Counted from the first letter of the stretch, positions 48,461 through 62,041 are shown. The stretch: 64,000 bases of DNA from Piper betle (GCA_033002965.1 JAURVB010003203.1:1-64000), one strand, 5' to 3'. The notes: generated by a model not told the origin, from the sequence alone. Numbers and translations: made by a program.

Positions 48461-50737
48461 CATACTAACGCCTTCGTATCAAGTTAAAGCTAACTTCTGG
48501 GGAAGAAAAGGTAAAAGCGAGCAGCGTCAAATAAAAGAATATAGCATTCCAAAAATCTGTTTGAAATGGTTTGGCAATGAAGCAGAACCTCAATATTGGT
48601 GGTGTGAAACTTGTAGAACATGACGAACATGGCCTCCACTGTGAGCCCACCCCAACGCTCAGGGTGACGAATGCAGTCTCTAAAACTTTCGGCTATACAC
48701 CCTTCTTCAGCAGCCCTAAAGACCACACCATTACCTACCACCAACAAAACAACAAATAAGTCATATCAGACAGCATGTAAAAAGGGAGAGACAAGATAAA
48801 TACAAATTCCATGGTGTAATAGGCATGATGGTGGAGGATGCGAAAGAGGAAGACGAGATGGTGCCAGTGAAGAGGACATTGGTGACGACAGAACAGGGGG
48901 ACGGTGAAAACTGGTAAATTAAAAGAGCATCCTACATAATACCGAGGATAATCTATCAAATTATGATAATTCATCATACCATGTTATACTCAGATTGTGT
49001 TTTAAGTACTTCACTCAATCTCTCTAGAAATTAAAACCACTGAAGATACATTAGGAAAATGGTCACCTAGCCCATGTTACACCTCCCATTTAAGTCATCT
49101 TCTTCAAGCATATTAGGGAGGAAGCAACAATCAAATACAGCGCTTTAACAACAACCAAAAACTTTCGGGCTCACTCCCAATGCAAGAATGTTATAACATA
49201 ATAATGTCATAGCTAACGACTTTATTCAACTCCATTTCTCATATAAATCAATTCTAATGTCACAGCTAACTACTTCATAAATTCATTTACTCATATAAAT
49301 CAGCATAAAAAACCCATTATATTTCTTGTCAGAAAAAAACATCCACACTAAATCTAGCTTAACCGGGTGGGTTTGACCAATTGTCATTCTTCTCATCCCA
49401 AGTCTAGCAAAACCAATACAATCAAATCGAGAATAAAGAGTATAATACTAAATGAATTACTATGTATAACATCATTATATCATACAATATCAAATATCAT
49501 AGAACTAACAAAAGATTGAAAGAAAATTTATTGAAAATTATCCAAATAATTTAAAAAAACTTGTTGTAGCCCAAGGGGTTAGAATATAATATCAACCAAA
49601 GACAGTGAAGCATGAATAAAAATTATTAACCTCTTGTACATCCAAAAGTCAAATACTCCGGAAAAATATAACTACCATTAAATTAACTCCAACAGCAACT
49701 CCTACAGCTGTAAGAAAATAAAACCAAGCGAATTGGTGGGTCAAGGGATAATTAAGATCTCTTATTCATAACTTTTCTTTCCCAAAATTAGCTTCTAATT
49801 ATTAATTACTCCTCTCGCAAGTAAGACTCTTCTTCTAAAATCAGAAAAATGAAGTACAAATAAGACTCTTCTTCTAAAATCAGAAAAATGAAGTACAAAT
49901 CAGGAAATGTTTATAAGAAGTTTTTATTGGGGTGGGAATTTTACTTGCATTCGAGGAAGGGGGTGCTGTTGAGTGTTGAGGAACCGCTTCCCGACAACAT
50001 ATGCATCTGCCTGGGGCCTCACAGAGCATGGTGTTGGCATTTAAACCCTAATTCTGTAAAGCAAACAATCATTAATTTTTAATTTCAAAACAGAAAAAAG
50101 AGGACAACTTTTGATTGTAGTTGGCATAATAATAGAGAAAAACCGTGGAACTCACAGTAGTCGACGGAGGGGGCGGTAAAGGAAGGAAGGATAACGACGA
50201 CAGAGCAGATAGCGAAGGAGACGAAGGTGGACGGCAAGCAGAGAACAATGAACGGCGGAAACATAACAAGGAAATGAAACAGAAAAAAAAACCGGGAATT
50301 GGATCGCCCAAATTCTTGATTCTTCCGGCAATGCTCACAGCCCATCACAAACGTATATCTGAACGGCCTCTCCCCGGCGACTGACGCGCGGAGCTGCCGA
50401 TTGCAAAGGACCGGGGAGAAGCGAAAGGGAGAGAAGGAAGAAGGAGAAGGGCGGGGGTGGAGGGGAGATAGGAGCGCGCGAATCGTGAAGGGATCATCGG
50501 CAATGAACCCACCAAGAGATAGCGAAGCGTCGGCAAAGCGACGGCAAAAAGCGCACGGCAAGAGCGACGGCAAAAGTGGTCAAAACAAATAACAACAATT
50601 TTTAAACAACAAAAAAACAACACTTGGTATAAAAATTATATTTAGTATATTGAAATAAATATAGTTTGTATAAAAATGAAAATCTCCAATTAACTTTTCT
50701 TATAAACATGCTTCTGACCTCTTATGCACAAATAGGG
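48461..50737. other. Intergenic DNA with weak coding hints only
   Basis: A minus-strand frame at 48490-48747 has a protein-like composition (AAEEGCIAESFRDCIRHPERW) but I cannot match it to a family or find partner exons. Another on the minus strand at 50085-50573 begins in GC-rich sequence and ends in low-complexity Phe/Leu. These could be exons of one minus-strand gene of unknown kind; I do not call it. Confidence 0.3.
49822..49899. repeat. Perfect 39-bp tandem duplication
   Basis: 49822-49860 and 49861-49899 are identical (start TAAGACTCTTCTTC, end GAAGTACAAA). Confidence 0.95.
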
Positions 50738-51536
50738 TGCGGAATCGGCCGATTTAAATCGGATCGGCATCGCGCCGGAATCGGCCGATGTTCGCCCTGA
50801 TTCCGACCGATTTAACTCGGAATCGGAATCGGCCGATTTAAATTGGAATCGGTTTTTTAAGAAATTACTAAAATACCCTAGGTATGGTTTTTATTAAATT
50901 ATTTAAGCATGGGTAAAATAGTAATTTGGATTTTAAAAGCCTAAAATCAAACCCGCTCCCCCACACCGCCGCCGCTCGTCCGACCGCCACCGCCCCGTTT
51001 CCGCCCTCCGCCGTGCGTCCCCGACTCCAAGCTCGCCGCCGTCCGGGCTGCCGACCTCGCAACGTCGCCGCCGACGTGTGGCCGGACCGAATCGGGCTGT
51101 GACGGATGAATCGCCGCCGACTCGTCGCCGACTCGGGTCGCTCGACTGTTCGTCCGACCGGGCTGCCGACATCCTCCGACATCGCCGCCGACCGGGACCG
51201 GCCGCGCGGCGGTGGGGGGTAAAGAGCGGGGGGGTGGCATTCTCGTAATTAAAAGTTGACTCGAGTCTAACTCGAGTTAAAAATAATAATTAATTCTAAA
51301 TAATTTTAAAAAATCTTAAAAAATATTTAAAAATATCATAAACTATAATACACAGAATAATATCAAAATAACATCAATACCTAATCTTAATATATTTATA
51401 TTATGAATTGTCAAATTATTATATATGACCGATTAAATTAATTTGGGCCGATTCAACTAAACCGATTCCTGGCTCATTCAGACCGATTCCGACTCCCTTG
51501 GAAACCGATTCCGATCTCCGATCTACATGCAACCAT
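50738..51536 (-). mobile_element. hAT-like non-autonomous element, copy 3
   Basis: Minus-strand copy of the family: its CATG-TTGCA end is at 51,525-51,536 (ATGCAACCAT on the plus strand) and the CpG-dense core lies at 50,945-51,240, with the ACTCGAGTCTAACTCGAGT palindrome at about 51,250-51,280. The other end starts at GTGCGGAATCGG and lacks the outermost bases of the inverted repeat, so no target duplication could be defined. Confidence 0.65.
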
Positions 51537-54186
51537 TGCTTTCACTCTTGGTATAAACATTTGTGAGCTGTCTTCTACTCCAAGTATAAATGTTCTTGAT
51601 AAATATTTTTTATACCTTTTTTTATAAACATTTCTTACAAATTTAAAATAAAAACATGCTTTTTTATTTTTAAATGTGTTCTGTTCAAAACACATACACA
51701 CACAACTTTTCTCTTGTTTTTCTCCACGCTATTTTTTATAAGGAGAAAACTATAATTTTTTCTATACTTATAAAATATTTGAAGGTGAGAATGTATTGAT
51801 GTTTTTTAATTTCTTCCAATCTCAAAAAATATTTATTGTTTGAAAACCAGAAAAAGTGAAGCGGTGGTAGCATTTTCAAACCTTTTAGAATACTTGAAAA
51901 TTGACACATTAACCTTTAAAATTTCAAAAAATATAAATGAATTAACTTTTTCTCCACTATTAAAATTAGAGGTGTACAAGACCTAAGAAGAAAAGCACCA
52001 TTTTTTACAGTGAATAGAAATAATTATATGAAGATAAATTTCTTGTTCATTCGCCTATTACTATAGATCACCAATTAATACTCACTAAAGTTCATATATA
52101 TAATCTATTTGGTTGTAGACACCTCACTTTGTTTAGTTTTGTGAGTTAGGTCGGTCTTCTTAGTTGAGTCTCAATCCCCTATAGTTATTGTAGTTATTGT
52201 GCTGATTAATGCACTTGCCTTTAAAAATATGGTCATAGCCTTCAACTCATTTTGTTACGCTCAAATCTTTTTGTGAAAATGGTCTTGTTTTAATTTTATA
52301 TAAAGTAAAAATAAATTAAATTCTACGTTGAATCTGGTTGAATGTGATTATTGCTTGGTTCAAGAGCTTGAAGACTCAATTTGCAAAGTTTTGCAATCGT
52401 CGCCGATTTTATTGCAGTTTCCTTCTAAAATTTCATTCATGCATATCTGATTAACTAACTTCTAGGCTTTGTCAGAAGAAGCAAACTAAAAATCTACATT
52501 CCATGGAGAGCATCAAAATGCAACAACAAAGAAAACATATATTTATTAATTATTATATTTTATTTTTAAAAATCGAGAGTAAAATCAAATTTTGTATAAT
52601 CTAAAATTTCTACCCAAAATCGAAAGAGTTTATGGCGATGCAATATTTATGGCTGGTTACAACAAAATGGCTAATTTGATCGAGAGTTGTAAGAAGCATG
52701 TTTCGAGCTCTCCGTACCATCGTTATTAAGAAACAATTATGAGCAAAGTAAGTAATGCATTGAAGATAACTAAGCCAGATAAGATATCGTACCGCTTAGT
52801 GTTATAGATAGAATCTAAATTTATGTATAATTTTATTATCTTATTAAATAATGAGATAGACGATAAATTTAATAAGATATGTTAATGATAAATTTTAATT
52901 TTACAGATAAATTCTCATTTTTATTTCATTAAAAGAAATAAAGTAAATAATAACCCATACTTTACTATCATCTTCCTCCGCACACCCCATCCCTCGCCTA
53001 CCTAAGTGAAACCCGTATACTTTGAAAATATGCTGATAATTAATATTTTGATGTAGTATAACTGAAGTTATCATCTTTATATCGGACATACACAGTTTCC
53101 ATAACATATTCATATAAATATTGGACCTCATACTCATAATCTAAAAGCTAAACTAATTCAAAATTGACTCAAATCAAACAAGGCAATAAATAGGTAAAAT
53201 TCTAACATAAAGTTAAAATTTTATGATAATAATAATAATAATAGTGATAATAATAATAATAGTAATAGTAGTAGTAATACTAATAGTAATAATAATAACT
53301 ACAATAATAATAATAATAATAATCTGAGTCCTATTAGTACGAAATGAGTTGTGAAAGTCCATTATGAAAAACTTAAGTTTTCTTTATTAGCAATCCATTG
53401 CAATGATTAATAGAGAGAAGTAAATCAAAAAATAACTAAGGACCTTTGTCTTTTGTTTTACAATTACTGTTTGCTCTTGTAAATTTACTTGAATTAATCT
53501 TGGTAATAAGTGATCTCTAGTAAAACTTTACGTGGGAATGATATTTTTCTTATCATTATATTTTCAAGCAATTTGCGCACTTGTAAGTAATGCTTTTTAC
53601 ATCATCGCTAAGTAATAAAAGGTAAAATAATTTAATGGGGCAAGTAAAGCAAAAAAATTTTCATCCCACAAGTGAACAGAAAACTCACATCCCTCCAATA
53701 ATTATCTTTATAAAACTAGTAAAAGACTAGGGCGAGGTACATAATATAAATGAAACTTAGTAATAATAAATAAAAATATATAAATAAATAAATAAAAATC
53801 CATGAAAATCTAAATTAATCATATAATGTTAAATAACAACTTTGATTCGAGGACTATAATTATAAATATATTAAAATTTATAAATATTTATAAAATTTCT
53901 AATTTAGATAAAATTATATTTTAACACTTTTCTAATAATAAATAATAATGATGATTTTAAATTTAAAAAATATTAATAGACCTATAAAATTATAGGAGGG
54001 GAAAAGGACGTGAAAATTTTCTCTCTAAGGACTGTACAGTTTCATCCTCCTTTGCTACTTCAAAAGCCTCACTAAAACCCCCAAAAAAAAAGTAAAAATA
54101 AAAACAAAATCTACAACTTGTAAAAAGATACGGAGGAATTTACGTGAAGCCAGTGCTATCATCAATGCAGGCAAACACAGTTATCA
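51537..54186. other. AT-rich intergenic DNA with a decayed CACTA-like fragment
   Basis: At about 51.72-52.01 kb the sequence resembles the 18.46-kb CACTA element in several ordered words and ends TTTTTTACAGTG. A (TAA)n-type microsatellite runs from about 53,226 to 53,325. Sequence from about 54,000 on is likely the 3' region of the U-box gene. No other gene supported. Confidence 0.45.
53226..53325. repeat. (TAA)n/(TAG)n compound microsatellite
   Basis: Long run of AATAAT/AGTAGT triplets with few interruptions. Confidence 0.9.
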
Positions 54187-57100
54187 TCAATGCAGACAAA
54201 CTGTGTTCTTGTTCTTCCATAATGAACTCCACGACCTTCCTACCTTCCTCGACCTCGTCTTACTTAGATGGTGGTTACTGCCCATGACGTGGCTGCTTTC
54301 CATCCTCTGCACAGCCCTCACCGGAGATGTGTCCCGCTGCCTTTGTGCACGAAACAGCCTCAACAGTTTCTGTGCTTTCTCTTTTCCCCTGCTTGTCCCG
54401 TTTACCGAAAGAGTAACCAGTGGTGGTATAACCCCTTCTTGAAGGATCATCTCACAGCATTTAACGTCCCCGCTACATAAGATAAGCAGACAAGCAGCAG
54501 CTTGCTCTTGCTCTAGCAGCTCACCTGTATCCAACAAACCGGCAAGCGCACTGATAATTCTTGGGTTTGAAACAATCTCCTTCCTCCCAATGTTGCTTGC
54601 TGCCAAGTTGCTTAAGATAGCAATAGATTTATCAGCCCCAGATTGCTCTAATGGCCCACTAAGGAGGATCTGGAGTTTTGCCACTATGCCGCTGGACAGA
54701 AGATGAGGAATGGTTGCAGGACAAGTTGATAGATTATAAATAGTATGAAGTGTGTCCAGTCTGCACTGCATACCAATATCATCTTGGAGGAGTCGCACCA
54801 AGACGGAAACGACACTTTCAGAGCCAATGGCTGTTTTGACTACATCTAAACAGGAAAGATTGAGGTAAAGGGCGACTGCTGATTCATATGCAGTGGATTT
54901 AAGGACCATGTCTTCTAGTAGTTGAAGTATGCCTAACGAAATAATTGATTCCTTGTTCCTGCAGAACGAAACAATCATAGTTTTACTTGCCATTAATTTT
55001 GTTGAATTATTTCATTTGTTTATGCCGGATTCATCTAACTAGTTGCGGTAAATAGGGTGCCTTAATATTCGAGACATATGTGGGAGAAAAATCAATGTAT
55101 ATATCCCTGCAATTTGGTGTATTGTTGTAACTAATTTGTATATAAGGAGAATCAAACTACGGCGAACTCAATTCATTTTTTTAGTCACCTGTCTATATTC
55201 CTATTCTACCCTACATTAATCAACAAAATACATGATTTTAGTTTTTCACATACCATTCGACCATAGAGTTCACTTCAACATTTTCATATGAATAACAAAT
55301 GTAAAACTACAACAACAGCAACAACAACAACATCATCATCAAAATTGAGTTGTCCTTCACAATAAACCATTTTACTGCAAGCAATTTCATGAAGATTTTT
55401 TTTAAAAAAAGAGAATAGTAACGCACCTGTTATTGTTCACAGCAAGATTAAAAAGTGCCATAGCTCCGACATCCTGGGCCTTATCATTTCTTTCTTGAAC
55501 AGCGTATCTTAAAAATTGAACCAGCGGTTCAACAAAACCGTTTGCACCCATGTATACCCTAGCTTCTTCATCATCTTTCAACAGAAATCTTATTTGTTCC
55601 ACCACATTGCATCGTCTCTTTATGTCCTCCTCTTCACATAAAGCAGCCAACATTCTGTCGTACCTATCATACAAATTTCTGTCACTGTCGTATCTGTCAA
55701 AGTTACCACCAGAATTGGTAACTTCACATTCTTCTAATCTCTCTGCAATTCCACAGTCCTCTAAACAAATCACTGTTCTTGCTTTTATCTTGCCTGTTTC
55801 GGTGGCTGCGGTGGATCTTGAATCTTCCATCTCTGATTCTTGTAAAGCTAGTTCCCAGCAGTTAATATCAAGAGATCCAGGAGGTTGTTCAGGGACAGGA
55901 ATCCCATTATGCTCACACCAGCTTGCAATCAGATCTTTAACACAGTAATTTGGAGTTAAACAAAGGTGAGAGAGTTGCTGCTGAGTTTTGGGACAAGTAG
56001 TGTGCCCGTCACTAAACCATTTCTCTATGCAGACCCTTTCATAAGTTTGACCCGAAGAAATAATCACAGGTTCATACATGAGTTGCAACGAGATGGGACA
56101 TCTGAACTCTTCAGGGGGAGTTGGTGCATGACCTGTCAGCCGTCCATTTGGCCTGAAGTTGAAAGAGCTAATTTTGGAGAGATGCCTCTCAAAACCACGG
56201 CCTACCCCCCCATTCCCTCCACAGTCGTCAAAGGAACCGTTCACAGTTGGTGAACAAGGAGTAGAGCTCCCTTGTGAAGCATTGTCGTCTGAAACTTCAT
56301 TTCTGAAAAGCTTGGAATACTTGCGTATTAGATGCAACAAATATGCTACAATAGACTCCTTATGCCTGTCATCTTCAAGGCGTGCTCGTTCAACTAGTCT
56401 CTTTAGTGCTCTACGCTCCGCCAGAGCTGTTGTGGATGATGTAATACCAAGCTTCATGGCAGCTTGGTGGAACATTTCCAACTCCATATTATCATAAGAA
56501 TGGGAATCAATTGATTTCTCACGTTGTAGCAACAAAATCACTTCTTCACCAACTTCCTTTTCTGACTGATCAAGTGAAAATACAATTCCTTCAAGCTCCT
56601 CAAGTATCTCCAATATCTAAGAGGGAAAGACTATACTCATCATCTAGTGGTAATATGCAAGGCCGGGAATAATAACTAAACTCAAAAAATAAATTTAGAA
56701 ACACAAGCATGGTTGATAGTTTTCCATAGCTGGCTCCCCATGGTTGCTATTGCTAGAAAGCCACCAAATAAAGCTAAAATTTTGTTTTATGCAACACACC
56801 TGACTACCAATTGCTGAAGGGGCAATGTCTTCCACACGCCTAAGACTATCTTCAAGAGCAGCTTTTACCTTCTCAAATTTCAGAAGAACCGAATCACCCG
56901 TTATAGCCTAACAAAACAAAGAAAAATCATGGATCCGCACAAATTTCATGAAATATGAATTGTAATACGTACTATGTATGAGGTTCTTCCATGAGTAAAG
57001 AAGCAATTCTCTTCATCACAATATGGAATGGCAAAGAAAAATGGCCGAGGCTGATTTTATCTTAACCGTACAACCCAGTTTTCTGTTCAATAATAATGTA

Positions 57101-58109
57101 ATTGCAATCACTTGAAATTCAAGAAACAAGAGAAATAAGTTGATGAAGACATAACAGTAAAAGAAATGTTTTGCACGCTTTTGAGGTTCACTTGCTCTTA
57201 AAAATTGTAAAATGGGTAACTTGTTGGTATGATGTGCGAGGGAGTTTAAAGCTATCATAAGGTTCTTTCATTCTCAATGATACCATGATTTCTTCTTTGC
57301 AGAAATATTAATAGATGGAAATACTAACTCTAATACTGCATCAAAATTGGAAAAATTTTGGACTTACCAGATACAATTTGCTACAGTCTGAGCAGTGATG
57401 CAGAAGGCTCTTCGCCTTCTCAAGTGCCATATGCAATAGACATAATGTCTGAATACCAGTCTTGCTTCTGGGACGAGAAGCTTCTAACTCTGGAAATGTT
57501 CCCAGAACTTTGCAAACAACAGCAGACAATTTCCTACACATTTCTCCATGAAGCTGCATGCAAATAATGCAATATCATTAATACATGGCATGTTTCTACA
57601 TGCAACCCTAACTGATCTGCACTTGGAACATAAACTCCAAAGGATAATCTTCCTCTTTGCACGCATAATCAACTAGTTACAAAGTTGACAGCAGCTATCT
57701 TGTGGATCTATGGGGTAGTATTCTAGAACATATACACTATATTGTCCAACTTAATTTATACGTCAAGAGTTCATATGGAAACCAATACATTTTTTATGAT
57801 TCGGCCTTGTCACAAGCTGTGATTGATGCATATATATGGACTTTATGCCATTCCTTCATTAACGTGACTAAACTTATTTTGCCCCATATTAGTCACAATC
57901 CAAGCAGATTATGATCAAATCATTACACTGATAAGGTGACTTCACTCTAGAACAATTTTGATGCCCCTATGCTTAAATCTCTCTCCATAATATTCACTTC
58001 CATTTTTACAAATTACAAATACAATGCATCCAAAAGGACTCATGAACAAGAGGTGCACCTTGGCATCGCTAGCTGCAAATACACTTTCCTCCACTTCGGC
58101 AATATCCAT
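54187..58109 (-). CDS. PUB45: U-box/ARM-repeat E3 ubiquitin ligase, PUB45/PUB6/PUB7 type
   Basis: Five coding exons on the minus strand join in frame: 58109-58059, 57553-57368, 56907-56800, 56616-55427, 54958-54187. They encode 768 residues, the length of Arabidopsis PUB45. The start MDIAEVEESVFAASDAK and exon 2 (LEASRPRSKTGIQTLC) form the plant U-box N-terminal domain. The U-box runs FRCPISLQLMYEPVIISSGQ to LCLTPNYCVKDLI and binds the E2 enzyme. ARM repeats follow (VEQIRFLLKDDEEARVYMG, GAMALFNLAVNNNR, AAACLLILCSGDVKCCEMIL, QEGVIPPLVTLSVNGT). The C-terminus SWSSLWKNKNTVCLH is typical. The protein would transfer ubiquitin to unknown targets. The frame is intact with no indel. A non-coding first exon at about 58,909-59,090 and a leader intron ending at 58,141 are likely (acceptor TTTCAG just before GGCTTGC). 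Confidence 0.93.
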
Positions 58110-58140
58110 GGTTTCAATTCCAACATATAGCAAGCCCTGA

Positions 58141-58908
58141 AACACAACAAAGAATATTGCATCCCGAATTTAAGCAGGCATTACAAATTTCAAACAATCA
58201 TTATCAAAAGCAAAAGAAATCGGCAGTCAACAGATACATAAACTTCATCCCAAACATACGAAGATACAAACAAAGCCAAATCAAGGAGAGAAATCCGTTC
58301 AAGAACAGCACAAACCAAAGGCGCACAGAAGCAAGAATGCGGCAACGGTAGGGGCTTCGAACTTCACATGCAGACAAATCGAACTTCACATCCCAAATTC
58401 GAGCTTAACGCACCACAAGTTCTGAAAGAAATATCATCATCAAATAAATTCAACACCCAACCACATACGAAAATACAAACGAAACTTGAAAAAAAATCAA
58501 TAACGAATCCGTTTAAAAGAACAGCGCGAATCAGATGCATATCGGAATTGGAAGAGAGAATGCGGCAATGTTGCCAAGAAATCGAACTTCACGTCCCGAA
58601 TTCGAGCTACACGCATCACAAATTCCAAACAAACGTCCTAATCCAACCCCCCAAACAACACACGAAAACACAAACAAGACCGAATCAAATTCTTGAGAAG
58701 AACAGCGCGAATGGAACAGCGAATGTGGCAATGGTGCCGAGAAATCGAACCTCACATCCCGAATTCGAGCTCAACGCATCACAAAAACCAAACAAACGCA
58801 CAAATTCAAGCCCAAAAAAACTACGGAAACAAAAACAAAACCCATCAAATTCTTGCGAAAAACATGAGAAATCTGTTCAAAGGAAGGAACAAATCAGATG
58901 CGTACCGG
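58141..58908 (-). repeat. Probable leader intron of PUB45 built from tandem repeats
   Basis: Four diverged units share GAATGCGGCAA(T/C)G, ...GAAATCGAACTTCACATCCC and GAATTCGAGC...AACGCATCACAAA words; the GAATGCGG word is at about 58,335, 58,558, 58,722 and 58,912, so unit length is 160-225 bp. On the gene strand the outermost copy carries the likely splice donor CTCCG|GTACGC; the inner copies have lost the GT. The plus-strand frame across 58,368-58,964 is a product of the repeat. Confidence 0.65.
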
Positions 58909-58909
58909 A

Positions 58910-60773
58910 GAGAATGCGGCTTCGGTTTCGATCTTCACATGGCGAAAAATGGAGAGTTGGTTAAGAAGAGGAATGGGCAGCGAAGTTTGGGGGAGGGCGG
59001 TGGAGTTTTGTCCGAGAAAGTCGGGGGTTGAGTGGTCGAGGTTTGAAGATTTGAAGGAGAAAGGCGGTGTGCATAAAAAATCGGGAGCTTAGTGGTGGGC
59101 CCATTCGGGTTTTTTTATAAAAAAATAAATGCTTTGCGCTGCTCTCGATTTTCCCAATCTTTCGGGTTTGTCCTTTTCTTCCTTTTTACTGTTTTTGAAA
59201 TTAAAAATAAATGTATAAATTTGAGAAAATAAAATAATATTTATGTATTTGTAAAATCTAGCTGCATGATTACAAGCGTTGTTCTTTCAAACATATCGGA
59301 TTAAAATATAAACTTTACTTTAATTGAATAAATTGCCTTACGAAAGTTAGTGATATTAAGAGGAGTAAGTCTCGAAAATCATCAAAATAACGACAATATA
59401 GCAAAATGTGATTCATAAATATAATTTTATTGATATATAGGTATTTGCCTACAATATTTGGTTGAATTAGATGGAGTAGGCGCAACTACACGAGTCTGTA
59501 CAAATGATGGTGTTTTTTACAATCACTTTTTTTACAGTTAAGCATTATCTTAAAGTTAATGTGGGCAAGAGCTTTATTTTTGAGAATTAGTTTGAACTAG
59601 TCGGATTCAACTTATTTAATTTGACTCTATTTGAATATGAGTTTACCAATAGTTAGAGTCATCCTTGAATCGCTTGACTTAAACTTAGATTGATTATTCA
59701 TAAACGATTTCTGAATTGCTATTCTCACTAAATTTTGAATAATTTAATATTTAATAATGACATAATGGATAAAGATATTATCTTATATAAAATATAAGAG
59801 AATCAACTTTCAAACTTTTTCTTACTTATATTTTCATCTTATTTATGATATTTAATAATTTAAAGCTTATAAAATATGATAAAATTTTTTTATTTTATAG
59901 TCAGATATAATTTGAAAAAAAGATTTATTTTAATATTATTTTTTAATTTCAATTTTATTATTTTTTATAAACTAATTATTATATATATATATATATATAC
60001 ATGCACACGCCAATAATAAGCCATAAATTGGTTCATCAATTTAATTGCCGATTCTAAATTTTAGACAAAATAGATAAATTTACACTGATAAGTAAATCTA
60101 AAATTATAAAACATCAAATCAAATTTGCTATTTTTTAACTTTGATTTTAGAATATTGTTGTAAATCTTAGGGTTTTTAAGTTGCAATATACTAAATATTA
60201 AATTTTTAATGAAAATTAGATAAAAAAGAAAAAGAAAAGAAAGTAAGTAAGGCGATAGCAGCGAGATATCTCCCGGTTTGTCGCCCAACCGTTGCCGTCC
60301 GTTACAGTTGGACCACCGCACATTTAAAAAGACTAATATACCCCCACGGTATTGACAAAAGAGCAGGTGGTTCACCGGTAAATGAGTGATAGTGGAGGGG
60401 GAAACGCGTGTGACATTTTGAATGGGGGAGCTTGCACGTGCGGCTCGGGTGGTTCCCGCCAGCAGTCAAATCGGGAGCAGCAGCGGCGAAAAAGACGCCG
60501 GAGTTCCCTGAGAGCGGTAATGGAATCGGGGAGCAGCGAACGCGGTGGGCGGCGCACCGGCCTCCGCCGTCCAATCGCGGTGTGGGGGCTATCGTTCCCT
60601 CTTGTGTACCTGTGTCGTGCGCTCTCGATTGTGTCATGTATGCTGACTAATAAAAACACTCAAAATTCAGAAACAAGAATCATTAACATACTTACTTTTT
60701 TAGTTTTCTGATCACGTTTGCTGGCATAATACTAAAAATTTTTGCCTGTTGTCTTTGCTAAACCTTTGGATCG
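58910..60773. other. PUB45 leader/promoter and intergenic DNA
   Basis: GC-richer sequence at 58,910-59,100 is the probable PUB45 first exon and promoter. The rest is AT-rich, with an (AT)n run at about 59,980-60,000. A GC-rich stretch at 60,240-60,620 has overlapping frames on both strands, none with a recognisable domain; it might be a promoter or CpG-rich transposon part. Confidence 0.4.
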
Positions 60774-61241
60774 CATGGTTGAAAAAATCAGAATCAGGGT
60801 TTAAATCGGTTTTTGAGGCAGCCGTTGAATTAGATCGAATCGGTCTAAATTAACAAGGAATCGGTTCAGTTGAATTTGTCTAAATCGGTCATATATAAAA
60901 ATTTCAACTTAATTAAAATTAATAGATTATTACTTATAGAATATGTCATTTTGATGTTATGATATATATTATATTTTATACACTCGTCCTCACCCGCCCC
61001 TCCCGTCCCCCGCACACCTGGCCGCCGCCCCCAATCAATCTGCCCCCCCCCCTTACCTGTCGCCGCCTCCCAGCCGCTGTCTAGAACTGGCTCAAGTTGG
61101 CAAATTTTAGAATCTGCTCAAATCGACCGATTTACGAACCGATTTGAGCCGAAGACTGATTTATCTTTTTTAATCGAATTACCTCCTATCAGATTTAAAT
61201 CGGTCGATTTTGAGTGAAATCGGCTAATTTTTGCAACAGTG
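60774..61241 (+). mobile_element. hAT-like non-autonomous element, copy 4 (decayed)
   Basis: Starts CATGGTTGAAAAAATCAG and ends TTTTTGCAACAGTG, with the same AATCGGT...GTCATATATAA interior as the other copies, but only 468 bp long. The CpG core is reduced to a C-rich stub at 60,985-61,075. The flanks share only GATC, so the target duplication has decayed. Confidence 0.55.
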
Positions 61242-62041
61242 GATCAAGGTTATAATCCATACGATTGACATAAAATAAGTTAGAAATTTTAAGTTCTCAT
61301 CTTGCTCTTATCATTATTCTCCTCTTGTCTCCATTTGTCTTCTTTTTCTTAGCCCACCCCACAAAAAAAGAAAAGAAATGACAACTTAATCAATTATTTG
61401 CATCCTTCCAATTCACTCCCGTCATATCCACCAACAAAACTAATTTCATGAATTTCTCATCTCTTTCACAAATATGTCTGCTCGAATGAATGGAAAAACT
61501 ACAAATTCAACGAACTGATTCTATCAATCAAAACTGTGAAGCTTCAATGCTCCCACAGAGGACTATGTGTCCGCATGGGCTTCTCCTACCACCTCCTAAT
61601 TTTCAAGTGAAACATCGCACAAAAGGAATTCGACTTTTGCGTTTAAAAGAACCCAAAAACATTGGTTTTTTTATTATATTTGATTGTTCGAGCGTGGGAA
61701 TTTCTTGCCTAACAATCATGTTTCACTTCGTGTTCAATCGAGTTACTGGTTCAATGGGACCAAGGGTGCCCTTGTCGCAAAAATAAATTGTGTGAATAAA
61801 AATAAAATATCACGAGCGAGGAATAACATACGAGATTTTTGAATCCTTAGGGTTCAACTTAAATCCCTAAGTCAGTCTACAATAATTTAATAACTCCGAA
61901 TTCAATATTTCTTTTTTGATTTTACAATTTATACAAAATAGTGAATTTTACTAATTTTAAGTTAGTTCGCCTTTAAAATCTTTGACTCCAATATCATACT
62001 TTATTCATTTTTTGTCTTCAAATCTTCAAAATAACCCCACA
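61242..62041. other. Intergenic DNA, no supported gene
   Basis: A 98-codon plus-strand frame at 61490-61786 has no recognisable domain. No RNA gene seen. Confidence 0.45.

Noticed and set aside
48490..48747. Minus-strand frame with protein-like composition
   Set aside because: No family recognised, no matching exons or start context found; left as intergenic until transcript data are seen.
58368..58964. A 198-codon plus-strand frame near the PUB45 leader
   Set aside because: It runs across imperfect tandem repeats in a probable leader intron and has a repetitive Asn/Thr/Lys translation with no domain.
60302..60711. GC-rich overlapping frames on both strands
   Set aside because: No domain, no splice context, and equal openness on both strands; more likely a CpG-rich regulatory or transposon segment.
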